Shown here: positions 52,901-64,000 of the stretch, piece by piece
Numbering within the stretch: the first letter of the stretch is position 1
How the letters are laid out: every line of letters begins with the position of its first letter
Assembly (NCBI RefSeq): GCF_020740795.1
Contig: NC_067282.1
Coordinates: 148,786,858 to 148,850,857, forward strand
From: Apus apus
Taxonomy: Eukaryota > Chordata > Aves > Apodiformes > Apodidae
DNA: 64,000 bases
Direction of reading: 5' to 3'
Made by a program: the position numbers and the translations under genes
The notes under the pieces: generated by a model
What the model was told of the DNA's origin: nothing
The model's input: only the letters and a program-made list of their open reading frames with translations
The model's database searches: none

Positions 52901-55494
52901 AAAGGTCAGAATACCACATTGCAAATGCAGGCTGGATCTGCAAGTAGGAAGTCACTAAAGTGTCAGAGGGAACACTGACTCAGAGCTCTTGTTTTACAGT
53001 CTTTAAAATGCAACACTAATACAAATATCAGAAGCAGATACACTTGTCACCATGTATAGAGCTGCCTTTTAGCCTATTTTTTTTTTTATCATGAGGTCAC
53101 CTGAACCAATCAGGGCCTGCACCCATGTGTTTCCTTCTGAACAACTGAATTAAGAAGTTCATGTTGTCTTCACTTTGATCACTCCTTTTGTTCACCTTCC
53201 TTTGGCACCTTTCTATGGCTGCTTGGGCTAAAAAAAATCAACAATTTGTATATAGTAGAACGTATTGTAAGACCTACAAACACTCCACAAGTCTACTAGC
53301 TTTATTATATCCCTTTTGGCCTTGCTGCTTGCTCTTTGGGCTCTTTTTGTTCTGCATACAGAGGGTGTCCTGATACATAAGTGAGGCTTCTTGCAGACTG
53401 CAGAGGCCCCAAACAGCTCCTCCTGGTTGCTTCCCCCTTGGGTGGAGCCTGCCTGTGCTGCCCAAGGCAAAGGCAGGGCAGGATGTGGTGGTGCAGGAGG
53501 GTGTAATTTTCTGGTTTTCGAGAAACATCAGAAAACCCAGAGCATGAGGGAGAAAGCTATAAGGAAACTCTAGGCAGTGTCCAAATGGGCACTGGTATCA
53601 CAATCTATTTGTTTCCTGAAGGGGAATGACCCCTCCAGGCAGGCTGGCAGGGCAGCGTCATGAATACACATACCCAGGCAAGTGCTGGCATACCAGGAAA
53701 ATATGCTGCTGCACTGCTGCCCAGGCAGAAGGCTTGTACACTCCAGTCTAGCTCAGCAGGAACCACCTCACCAAACACTGTTCCTCCACAGTGCTTAGAT
53801 GCTTCCAGCTTCACAAGATCAGAGGTGTCCAATTTTTCTTCCTGTGATGGCTCCTTAGAAGTTGTTCTGCTATCAGGAGAAAGCCAAAAACTGGAAACAC
53901 TTTTGTGTCAAATGACTGGACCTACTGTTGTGAACGCAGGGCTTTCCAGAAAGCCAGAGTTGTGCAGTGTGAACACTGAGACGCTCCATCCAGCATTGCT
54001 GCTGGTGGCAGGATCGTCACCCTGGTATGCTGGTGACTTGCTTTCATGGGGGCCAGTCAGGAGTACAAAGGGAGCAGAGACTGGACTTATTATAGTAGAG
54101 GTATCAAGCCACATATGGTTAATACCTCTCCTAGCGTTGTAGCTCTTAGAGTGTCTGTTGGGAGATGGGCAGGTCTTACAAGGTGGGAAAGAGCCCAGCC
54201 CTCAGGAGGCTGCAGAGCATGTCCCCTAGGAGGGCTGGCAGCAGGGCCAGGCTGCTGCTGTTAGCAAAATAATTCTTCCAGTTAGCAAACCTCTCTCAGT
54301 ATTTTCCCAGGATAAAGCCCACTGTGAGCAAGGTACAAGCAAGATGAATGATCTCACCAGGCTGCGGGCAGCTTGCTGGCTATAAACTGCCCACCCTATG
54401 TGACTGTGTGAGCAGTTGGCTCCTCCAGAGTTTGCCTTGCAGTGGAGAAGCTGCCCAGCCCTATTGCTTTCCATCGTCTAGTTTGTGATGCAGGCAGGTG
54501 CCTTCTACACCTGTAATGATGCCACATGTTACCTGTGTGCTTCACTACCTGGCTCCAGTCCTGCAAACATAGAAACATGTATTTAGCCTGTCAGATTCCT
54601 GGAGATTAATCAGGCATATAAATGTTGGCTGGATCAGTGAATAGTTTTCCAGTTCTTTCAAATTCATTTATGGTAACACGTTGCTTATCTTTGTTTTTCT
54701 TTCACTTTTTAGAACAGAACATTTAGTTCAGGGGTCACATACAGTCATTATCTTTAAATACTCTGTAAAAATAAGTGTTGACAAGATCCTAGGTCAGCAA
54801 GCATCTGTCTTTGTGAAAACCATGAAGCCTGCAGACGACATAAACAGCAGAGAGAGTCAACAGGACCTAATAATTTACATATTTATTTTCTTCGTAGAAG
54901 GGACCAGTGGTTCCTAATTAGCTTTTCACCCTCGTAAATCAAACCTGTAGGAAACAGCAAAAAGAAAAAAGCCCCAAGCAGAACAGCAATGCATATCTGT
55001 GACTGGGAGAACATGAATAATCACGTGATGGAAAATGTTATCATCAGCGTTTAAACTAATTTAATTGCATTGAAAGAAATCCATGACTAAAGAGAAATCT
55101 GCAGAATTTTTCAGCCCTTGCCTGAACGGGACTGCTTGTGCATGCAGTATTTCAGAGCTCTTGTTACGTTTGATTTACACTGTGTTGTATCATTGCCAAA
55201 CAGAGCAATGTTTAGCACATTGATAGCTAAATCAAGAGAGCAACTTGGTTTTGGAGAAACACTCTGCTTATTGTTAGGTCTGAGTCCAGATCTCTTCTTG
55301 TTTACACTGTTGAACATTTGGGTCAGCGCTGCTGGCACAGGTGGCTTCACCATGTTGCAGCCTTCTGGGGCAGGTTTGCTGTGAGGGGCTTATGGGGGGT
55401 GTCAGATCCCCACCAGCACTTCCCTGAGCTTCTTGTTACCTGAGACAGGTTTTGTTTTTGCTCGTCCTTATCGTTGTGGAGGAGGGAGCAAATG
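49981..55494. other. Intergenic DNA, middle part
   Basis: About 5.5 kb with no supported gene. Frames of 163 codons (50074-50565) and 160 codons (53660-54142) on the plus strand show no domain, membrane segment or familiar motif, and no splice or promoter context, so they are not called. Confidence 0.6.
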
Positions 55495-55930
55495 CCAACA
55501 GGATGATCTGAGGGCTGGAGCACCTCTCCTATGAAGACAGGGTGAGAGTTGGGGTTCTTCAGCCTGGAGAAGAGAAGGCTCCAAGGAGACCTTATAGTGG
55601 CCTTCTAGTACCTGAATGGGCTACAGGAAAGCTGGGGAGGGACTTTTTACAGGGATGTATAGTGATAGGATGAGGGGTAATGGTTTTAAACTGGAAGAGG
55701 GTAAATTTAGGTTAGGCATTATTAACAAATTCTTTCCTGTGAGGGTGGTGAGACACTGGAGCAGGTTGCCCAGAGAAGCTGTGGCTGCCCCCTCCCTGAA
55801 GTGTTCAAGGGCAGGTTGGATGGGGCTTTGAGCAACCTGGCCTAGTGGGAAGTGTCCCTGCCCATGCAGGGGGGTTGGAACTAGAGGATCTTTAACCAAT
55901 CAAACCATTCTATGATTCCATGATTCTAAA
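55495..55930 (+). mobile_element. CR1 LINE 3' fragment
   Basis: Plus-oriented copy with 'gagggctggagcacctctcc', the ORF2 C-terminus (VRVVRHWSRLPREAV), the 3' UTR and the end ATTCTATGATTCCATGATTC. Slightly diverged and 5'-truncated. Confidence 0.93.
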
Positions 55931-58900
55931 TGCAAGTCCTCAAAACTTAAATGCTCACTAATCAGAAATGAAATAAGTAAATCTCCAAAGCAAGTATTTT
56001 AAGGTAAGTTCATAGTTTTAATGTATTTCCACACATTTTAAGACCCCAAAGTCATTGTTTTTGGACACATTTACAAATGCAAATACTAGTAAACAAAATA
56101 CTAGTGTATTGGGGGGAATTCTGGGGATATACTGAGTAACAGCTGATCTTGGATTTTGATGTGTTGCCTCTGTTATGTTGTTAAACCTGGAATCAATGAA
56201 ACTAGAGAAAGTGCTTAATGTAGTGATTCTAAAACACCATAATGTAAGTGAAAAGAGATTGTCACCTTTATATATGAGAACTTTATGTAAATACATATAC
56301 TGATTGCGTACAGTTTGTTTTATTCCATGTGTACAAATACTCTTCTCTTACAAATATTTCAAATTATGTATGCAAAAGCCTCCTCTAAGTACTTGTCAAG
56401 GTTTAAATCAGGACAGTACTTAAAAATTACTAGTATTTTATCTGTCAAAAATCACATTCTGATTAAAATTCAGCATTAAAAACATACTTTTGCTATTTGT
56501 CAGTCAATGCAAAATAATGTAATTGGCATATGTGGGTGTCTTTTTTTTGAATAAGCTAACACACAGTTTCCATGTTGCTAATTTTATGAACAACTTCTGC
56601 TTATCATGTGCCTAATATGACAGAAGTTTCAATGAATCAGAGTGGCTAGTAATATGTTGTATTAAATGCATATTTAGATAAAGAAGTGCAGTTTTGATGG
56701 AGATGGAGTTTTTCTCTTTTTAACCCACCTGGTCTTTGCTGAAGCATAGTTCCATTTTTTCAATAGAATGGCATTTACAAGTTCTGAAAGTCCCACCCAG
56801 ACTTACCTAAGTTTTCAGAAGATAAGGTGTTAAATAATCAGAGGTGGATAAATACACAGATTTGATAAAGACGTTTTTCATCATGAGCATCTGTCTCCTA
56901 CAACCTACAGGTACTCTGCACACAAAAATGAGGCAATGACTGTACTGTTTGGCTTCATTACCAATATAAGGCAAACGCAATTACTGTTGGTGGAAAACTG
57001 TAATGAAAATCTGTATCAGCAACAGAGGAAAAATTTACAGCTGAAAAAATGCATGAAAATGAGCAGAAAATATAGCAGGGGTACCATCTTCCCATGATGC
57101 TGAGCAAGCACAAGCCTTGTGTGCAGAAGGGCCTTTTTTGAAATAAAAGTGTGGGACCCTGTAGGACAGGCCAGCCTGTTGTGCAGAGGATTGCCTCCTG
57201 AGGAGGGTGCCTTTCCTCTTACACAACTTGGAGTCAAGGAGAGTTTTTTCTCAGGGATCTAGATCAGGTTGTCTTACACTACTTGAGTAGTAGTTTAGGC
57301 TTATCAAATGGTTCAGGTGTTTGTTAGGTATGGATCAGTGGGATTAAGCATATGCCTGAAGGGAAGCATACGCTTTGTTTTGAAGGGCTGCACTGCTGCA
57401 CTGACATCTCAATGACATCTCAGTCTGGAGGTTCTTTCTCTAGCGTTCTGCCAGTTTTTTATTTTCTCATTTTTGTGATCCTGTTTTGTTTGTGAAAGCT
57501 GATTTAGCTGTGTCTTGCAAATCAGTTAATGTAGTGAGGGAGAGCGGAAAGAGATTACTCTGCTTAGCATATTAAAAGAAGAGAGTAAGACGCTTTTATC
57601 CTCCGGAATAGAGCTTCGGGAGTCTGTTTGTTATCAGCAATAGTAAAATGAAGGTTGAGTAACCTCAGAGGCAGGAAGCACTGTTATGTATCTCCTGTAT
57701 TTTGATAAGGCCTCTAATAGAAAGCGCTGATACCACATGTATATATCAACCTTTCGGGTACAGAAAGGATTCCAGACTCTTTCTGATTATACAATGTCAG
57801 CCTTTGTTCATTTGTTATTTTCAAGGACACATACCTTGGATTGTAGCAGCAAATGCACCAACACTAAGCCAAGCATCTTTTTCAAATGGAAGGGATGGGG
57901 ATTAAGGAATATGTGTCCACAAATTAGAATTTTATTAATTAAAATTCACTGGGATTCTCTGTTTATGGAAAGGGAAAAGCTGAGGTAGTTACCTAACTGA
58001 TTTTGAAGAAATAAGACATGGAAGGTCAGATTTTGCATTCAGGTAAAGATCTCCCTGGAGGTTTTTTTTTTGTTTTCCTCTGCCTTTCCTAGGAAGGACT
58101 CTGATGTCTCAAATGTAACTATTTCTTGAGAGCTGACAATTCATTCTCTTAGGCCTGAATGTGCTGCAAATGTTGAAACTGTGTATCACTGCCACTGATA
58201 GGAACACATCTGTTCAAGGAGATGTAAAATATACCTTCCAAATCAGCTTTGTGTTTGATACAGTGATCCTCACTCAGTCAGAGATACCATGAACTCAAAG
58301 AATACTTGGTTACACTGAATAATCCTTAGGCCCTGAAAGAAAAGTAACTCAGTAAGTGCATAATAGCTGAGCTGAGGAGCAAATTCTTCAAAAGCTCTTT
58401 GCAGGTCTGTGTGCTACAATCTCATCATGTTTAGGAACAGATGTGACACCAATGTGAACATACTAGGTGTTGAATTGTGACTTGTTTCTTCCCCTTTAGC
58501 TTACCTTTCAAAGTTTTACTCCTGAACTCCATTTCTACCTTGTGAATGAGCTAAGAATCATATGCTCTGGACTGTTAACTTTTAAAAACAAAGGGATTTT
58601 CATTACTGTGCACAATAAGCACATTCAGAAAGAATTATTGCCAAATTAGTTACGACTTATTCCATCAGAGATTTGGGGGAAGGGAGGATTTTTTGTAAAG
58701 CTGGCATATTCACTAACAGAATATTCACATTTCTATGGTGCTTATTGGCCCTCTACTTAGTGAAATGCTTATGTTGCTCCCTGGTTAATCAGTGGGTTCC
58801 TTGTTAATTCCTGGCTAGGATTTTTAGGGACTGCTGCACTTTCATGGACTTTGTTCCAATCCATGTCTGATTTGGCTCAACGAGGACAATTTTTTTGTGA

Positions 58901-59008
58901 CTTCCTTGAGAGCAGAAATAGATAGATAAATGAAAGTCTTCTTGCTTAAGGAAGAACCCCCTTGGTCTTGGCAGATACTGTTGTGGGGTTTTTTTATAAA
59001 CTGAAGAG

Positions 59009-59024
59009 TATTATTATTATTATC

Positions 59025-59069
<45 letters not shown>

Positions 59070-59080
59070 GTTATTATTGT
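59009..59080. repeat. (ATT)n microsatellite
   Basis: About 24 tandem trinucleotide units with a few single-base interruptions. Read on the minus strand it gives a meaningless poly-Asn frame. Confidence 0.95.
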
Positions 59081-59771
59081 TTTTAAAACCGGCTTCCATG
59101 GTCCATTATAAACCAACAGTGTTCTAGTGGTTTTTTTGGTTTTTTAAGTTGAAGGAGTCCTCATTTTGATTTAAAAGAAACACTCAGGTAAATTTTTCCA
59201 CTATCACTGTGAGGAGAAAGACAAACGGCTTTTCCTCTTAAATTCTTGCAGTTTGATTCTGTTCTTCACTGTGTTGCAGTGATAAGTAATGTTGTGTGGA
59301 CGATTTAAGGCTGGCTGGTGGCTGGCTGCCAGCTAGCCCATCTCTGGGCTGTTCACCTCAGCAGAGGGCTGAATGTGAAGCAAGAACACCTCAGGACTTA
59401 CAGGAGGGTGGGGTTGATGCTGAGAAGATTAATGTACTGATACAAGAAACAAACCCCCAGTGGCTGAAGTGGGCAGGAGACAGGCTTAAAGCAACCAAAT
59501 TAGGTTCTTCAAATCACGTGTGGCTGGGAAGTGGAACACAGGGTGCCAAGGGCTTACCTGGGTTCAAATGTGGATGAGACACATTCATAGAAGAGAAATG
59601 TGTGAAGGGCTGCTAAATATATAGCAACCATGCCTGTCTCGGGAAGACTCTTAACTGAAAATACTGGAAGGTGGGAGTGTTTGGGGAGGACATAAGAGTT
59701 TCCTTTGCTCTTTCAGCTGCTGTCAGAGGTAGGATCCTGAGCAAGGCAAATCTTTGCTTTGACCTGATGCA

Positions 59772-59855
59772 GGTTTTTTGTTTTGTTTTGGTTTGGTTTT
59801 TTTGTTTGTTTTTTTTTTGTTTGTTTGTTTGTTTTGTTTTGTTGGGTTTTTTTTA
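59772..59855. repeat. T/G-rich simple repeat
   Basis: Imperfect TTTG/TTTTG units in a long T-rich run. Confidence 0.9.
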
Positions 59856-61442
59856 ATAATACAAATACTATCCCACTGTTTCCTACTTTGGCTTCTCTGT
59901 TCTCTCACCCATCATCTGTTTCTTATCTTTATGATTACTGTTAAAGATGGAAGTTCATTATATGTCCAGGTGGTACTTTGCACAGGTGGGATCAGACTGG
60001 TGTGATCATCAAATGCTATCACAATATAAGCATTGCTAAGAAATACTACAGAAACATGAGGCATTGTAGTCTTTCTTTTTCTTTTTTTGGTGGCCTATGG
60101 GTTTTGTTATAATTGTCATTTGGCTTCTGCTCCCGGTATCAGATTCGTTAACGCTTTTTGTTAAGAACCCAATGGGTTTTCTGAAAAAGTTCACAATAGG
60201 GCAGAACTCTTCTGTTTTCCCTAAGTTCTGAATTATTTCCCACTGTCACATAGTGGGCACCTTTGGTGGTTGTGGAACCATGATAGCATTTACTAGTAAG
60301 TTCTTGATCTCTTTTTCCCCTGCTCTTTATATAAATGAAAATAAAGTAATATATTCATACGTTGGGCTTAGTTCACTGACATGTAAAAGCAAACAACCCC
60401 CAGTTGACCCAAGAGTGCTTTTGTCCTTGTTAGACTAGGGCTTGGAGTAATTAATTTATCAAGCAGAATCATGCTTGCAGGTTTACTGGGAAACGAGTGT
60501 AACAGGCTGACCTCAGGTGTCTATATGATCACAAGCACCATCTATGCAGCACCATAATATTTGAACAAGTCAGTGAAAACTACTAGCCCAGGTTGCTAGC
60601 TATAAAACAACAGTGTTGCAGCAAGACTGTAAAACTGTCCAGGAAGAAATGTAGTACACAGTAGCCTTAAAAAAAAAATTGAACTTGAAAACACCGGAAT
60701 TGAGACTATGCCATGGACAAGGTGGTTGCATTGTTTAACTGTGCCAAAGGATTTGTAGTGTGGCTCTTAAAAGTGGGTATGTTTGGTCTAAATTGAATTG
60801 TGTTGCAAATTTGAAAAAAAGTAATTTCAGGATGCTAACTGCTGATGAAATTACTTACATTTTCTTCAGGACACTTCTGTTTTTGAGAACATCCATATCT
60901 AACAGACATTCTTAAAAAGAAAATTCCCAGAAAATTTTAATTAGCACTGTCTTCTTTCTATACTTGCATAAGATGAGATACAAGCCTTTGGAAGCAGTTT
61001 TTTTTGTTTATTTGTTTGTTTGTTTTTAAGGAAAATATCATGGGTGAATAGTTTCTGTCTGAATACTAAGATTAAAACAAATGTGGAAAGTATACATTCT
61101 TGTACAAATAAGGACCGTTTCCTAATACCCAGAAGTAACTATGGGATTTAAAAATCCTTCTCTATAGAGCTGCACACTAGTTTGTCAGACAGATTGTTTG
61201 GATTTCCATCACTCAGACTAGCTAAGTGTCCAAAAAGAGAAAATCACTGGAATTTCAGATTTGGATAATCCTGTAAACTAACCTGTTTTCCCAGCTAGGT
61301 AAATTTAATCTTGATTTAGGGAAAGAGTAAGAAAGTCCTTTCTCACTCATCCTTCTGAAATCCTTACAGAAACTCACATCCTTACATCTCCTGATCTTCC
61401 TCAGCATGTGTGACAGCAGACACCAAAAGTTTGTTGATGCAG

Positions 61443-61625
61443 GGAATTACAGAATCAAGGAGTTGTCAGAGTTGGAAGGGACCTCTAGAGATCATCCAGT
61501 CAGACTCCCCTGCTGAAGCAGGATTGCCCAGAGCACATTACTCAGGACTGCATCCAGGCAGGTCTTGAGTATCTCCAGAGAAGAGCACTGCACAACCTCC
61601 CTGGGCAGCCTCTTCCAGAACATAC
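61443..61625 (-). mobile_element. CR1 LINE 3' fragment
   Basis: Reverse-oriented: 'ggaattacagaatcaaggag', 'gttggaagggacctctagag' and on to 'cctccctgggcagcctcttc'. Only the 3' end of the element is present. Confidence 0.9.
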
Positions 61626-63132
61626 TGCTGTAATGACTCCACTGCATTAATCCAAAGCATTTATTTAATTAATGTGCTTATGCGACTGTGTTCTGCTACT
61701 GCTTATTTTCAGTAACGAAGTGAAGTGCTTAGTTTGTGTAGAACACAGGTAGAGCTGAAGCTAAAGTGTGTCCTCTCATTTGAAGTAGGAGGCACCTGTA
61801 ATACAGCTGCCAAGAAAGAAAGTTTGGAGCCCTTGGAACCCTTTTAAAAAGTTCCAGAGAGGCTGGCATATCACAACCCCAGACAGTTTATAGAGGAATA
61901 TATCACATTCCCTTTGTCCTGAGTCCCCCAGAACCACTACTAGATCCAGTGTCGGATGGGTGTGCCTGTTTTAACTCAGTGCAGCCCTTGGTTTGCGCAC
62001 ACAGGGTGCTCAGCTTGTGTAGGGTACACTGAACTTTGTCAGATGAGTGAGAGCACTTAGAAGGAAGTTGCAGCATCTTTCTGTTATCCTTTAGACTATT
62101 GCAGGTTTCTGAACCAGTCTCGTATCTTCTCACTGGGGCCAGGGAAATGGCTTGGTGTGCAGGTATCTCCAGGAAAATTTTGCCTTTCAGCTGCCTCTTC
62201 TAATGTGAGGAGATAGCTCAGTTTCTGTCTTCACAACAACTGTTTCCTCTGAGACAAATTATATATTAAAACAATGTTCATAGATTATTCCTGAGTGCAG
62301 CAAGTCTGTGGTCAGTAAGGGTTACTGGAATTTTTTGTTTGTTTTTGTATTAGAAAACCCTACGGGATCTGAAGCAGCATGTCTTTCAGCCTTGCTTTCC
62401 TATCACCCTTTCTTCCTTCTTAACCCTGATGTTAAAAATTTGCTTTGGGTTGATGCTTGGCACTTGAAAACTCAGCCTAAGGATTTATTTTTCTAAATGT
62501 GGTTTTTAGGAAATGGGCCATCAAAAAGATATGACTGTGAACCTCTGTGAGATATTTTTTCTGAAGCAAAATGCTGACAGCTGTGCTGCCTGTGTGCTTG
62601 AAAGCTGGTGCTGGTGAAGGAGGTGTGTAGCCTTGTGTGTGTGGCCATGCATATGTGCCCGTGAGCTGCTTATTTTTAATATGTGCTTTTTGAGAAGTCT
62701 GTATGACAACTGTGATGTCTGTCTTTCCTTTCTCTGAATAGACTGAAATATCAAGCAGCAACATTTTGTATCTGGTCCTTTCGTGGCGGAGAGTTATCAG
62801 TCATATGTACACGTGATGCTTATACTGGTGCTTATATGATACCCCTAAAATGTTTTTCTGAGCCTTAAAACAGATTTGTTGTAGCATTGAAATTTATCCA
62901 GCTAGACTATTTGCAGTTGTATCCAGTTGTATCTCTTGGGTTTCAGCTCCCTGGTAATTTGCAAGGACTGAGCAAGACTAACCTATCAAGGTTTGGAAAT
63001 ATTTTACTTCTCTGTGTGGAAGAAAGGTTAATGTTAACAGAAAATATGTCAAACATTACATTATTTTGAGGAATGATACACATTTTGAAAAGTAAAAAGA
63101 TTGTTTTCAGACTTTGTTAACTCATCTTGCAC
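61626..63132. other. Intergenic DNA before the OCC1 promoter
   Basis: About 1.5 kb with no recognised gene or repeat. Confidence 0.6.
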
Positions 63133-63440
63133 ATTTGGAGAGGGACTTTTTACAAGGGCATGTAGTGACAGGACAAGGGGAATGGTTTCAAACTTGAAGA
63201 GGGTAGATTTAGATTAGATATTAGGAGCAAATTACTTACTGTGAGGGTGGTGAGGCACTGGCACAGGTTGTCCAGGGAAGCTGTGGGTGTCCCTCTCTCT
63301 GGAAGTGCTGGAGGCCAGGTTGGATGGAGCTTTGAGCAACCTGGTCTAGTGGGAGGTATCCCTGCCCATGCAGGGGGGTTGGAACTAGAGGATCTTTAAG
63401 GTTACTTCCTACCCAAGCCATTCCGTGATTCTGTGATCGG
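63133..63440 (+). mobile_element. CR1 LINE 3' fragment abutting the OCC1 CpG island
   Basis: Plus-oriented copy: 'gagagggactttttacaagg', the ORF2 end, 'gaggccaggttggatggagc' and the terminus near 'ccgtgattctgtgat'. It stops where the GC-rich island begins, about 320 bp before the OCC1 start codon. Confidence 0.93.
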
Positions 63441-63604
63441 TCGGGCTTCTGCAGGCGGGTGCCTGTGTCCGGAGGGAAGCGGGGAGAGCCCGGGAAGGTA
63501 GGGGTGCTTTTCCTCGGGAATGGACTGCGGGTGCAGTGAGGGGCCGGGGCTGGTGCCGCCCCGGGCGGCGGCGCTCGGGGCCGGCGGTTTCCCCGGCGAT
63601 GGGT

Positions 63605-63648
63605 GGGGAGAGGAGGAGGAGGAGGAGGAAGAGGAGGAGGAGGAGGGG
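63605..63648 (+). repeat. (GGA)n purine tract near the OCC1 start
   Basis: 44 bases of only A and G, mostly GGA units, 114-157 bp before the OCC1 ATG. It is in the promoter or 5' UTR. Confidence 0.92.
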
Positions 63649-63761
63649 TCCCCGCGGCTTTATCTCCCACCCGGCTCCGCCCGCCGCCGGCTGCCTCCCG
63701 CCGCCGCTCCGCACCTCTCGGCTCCGCACGGCCGGGCGCAGCGCCGGGCAGGGCAGCGCCC

Positions 63762-63804
63762 ATGGGCTGCGGCAACTCCACGGCCAGCGGCGCGGCCGGG
63801 CGAG
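63762..63804 (+). CDS. C12orf75: C12orf75 (OCC1) first coding exon
   Basis: ATG at 63762 encodes MGCGNSTASGAAGR plus one base, then the donor GTAGGG. This matches the start of OCC1 (overexpressed in colon carcinoma 1), a protein of about 63 residues whose function is not settled. Its place next to APPL2, in the same order as on human 12q23.3, supports the call. Gly2, Cys3 and Ser6 fit an N-myristoylation plus palmitoylation signal. The base at -3 is C, a weak start context, and the frame is open upstream to an ATG at 63603. The remaining exons lie past the right edge. Confidence 0.88.
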
Positions 63805-64000
63805 GTAGGGCGGGGGCGGCGGGGCTGGGGGCTCCGGGCCGGGCCGGGCCGGGCTGGGCCGGGCCGGGGTGGGGTGGGTGAGCAGCAGGGTGAGCATCCC
63901 TAGGGACAGCCCTGCCGGGGGGCGGCGGCGGGCACACACCCTCCCACTCCCCCCCGGTCTGGCTGTACCCCTCCGATTTAAAGGATGCCCGTCTGAGGCG
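63805..64000 (+). other. C12orf75: C12orf75 (OCC1) intron 1, start only
   Basis: Begins with GTAGGG and is very GC-rich, with a GGGCC repeat. The window ends inside this intron. Confidence 0.8.
63836..63870 (+). repeat. (GGGCC)n repeat in OCC1 intron 1
   Basis: About six GGGCC units with one GGGCT variant, some 30 bp past the splice donor. Confidence 0.9.

Larger units (their letters stand above)
55931..61442. other. Intergenic DNA, right part
   Basis: A/T-rich and gene-free as far as I can see. It contains an ATT microsatellite (59009) and a T/G simple repeat (59772). Confidence 0.65.
63440..63940 (+). promoter_or_regulatory. CpG island with the C12orf75 (OCC1) promoter
   Basis: CpG-dense, with GC-box-like runs and no TATA box seen; it contains the first coding exon at 63762. 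A purine tract and a GGGCC repeat lie on either side of that exon. Confidence 0.8.

Noticed and set aside
53660-54142. 160-codon plus-strand frame
   Set aside because: No recognised domain, overlapping frames open on the other strand, no promoter or splice support.
58842-59099. 85-codon frame with a poly-Asn run
   Set aside because: Translation of the (ATT)n microsatellite on the minus strand.
63236-63937. 233-codon minus-strand open frame, plus overlapping frames of 90-176 codons
   Set aside because: Formed from GC-rich island sequence and an antisense CR1 copy; the real signal here is the plus-strand OCC1 exon.

Overview
The window is nuclear DNA from a vertebrate, almost certainly a bird. 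Its genes are split into short exons with GT/AG introns, it has two CpG islands at gene starts, and it carries many CR1 (chicken repeat 1) LINE fragments, several still ending in the typical ATTCTATGATTCT-like tail. Nothing in the sequence fixes the species. No bacterial, phage, plasmid or CRISPR feature was seen.

Layout, left to right. (1) 1-5186: the last six coding exons of WASHC4 (SWIP, WASH complex subunit 4) on the plus strand, followed by a long A/T-rich 3' UTR with several poly(A) signals up to about 8400. (2) 8465-46813: the complete APPL2 gene on the minus strand. All 21 coding exons can be placed base by base. Joined, they are 1974 nt, i.e. 657 codons plus stop, with every exon phase matching its neighbour, and they give a BAR-PH-PTB protein close to the human length of about 664 aa. 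Its promoter lies in a CpG island at about 46160-47530. (3) 47531-63440: about 16 kb of intergenic DNA with CR1 fragments and simple repeats but no gene I can support. (4) 63440-64000: a second CpG island holding the first coding exon of C12orf75 (OCC1) on the plus strand; the rest lies past the right edge.

The order WASHC4 > < APPL2 ... C12orf75 > is the order on human 12q23.3, so this is a conserved amniote block. WASHC4 and APPL2 meet tail to tail and both act on early endosomes: WASHC4 in the complex that turns on Arp2/3 for retromer-linked sorting, APPL2 as a Rab5/Rab21 effector and signalling adaptor. A functional link through gene order is only an inference.

The window looks like an ordinary conserved gene neighbourhood and I found no new system in it. 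The points most worth checking are a readthrough frame from APPL2 exon 3 into a CR1 element, two unrelated-looking CR1 pieces on either side of APPL2 exon 10, the near-touching 3' ends of WASHC4 and APPL2, a CR1 copy against the OCC1 promoter island, and a set of very old MIR/L2-like relics in APPL2 introns.
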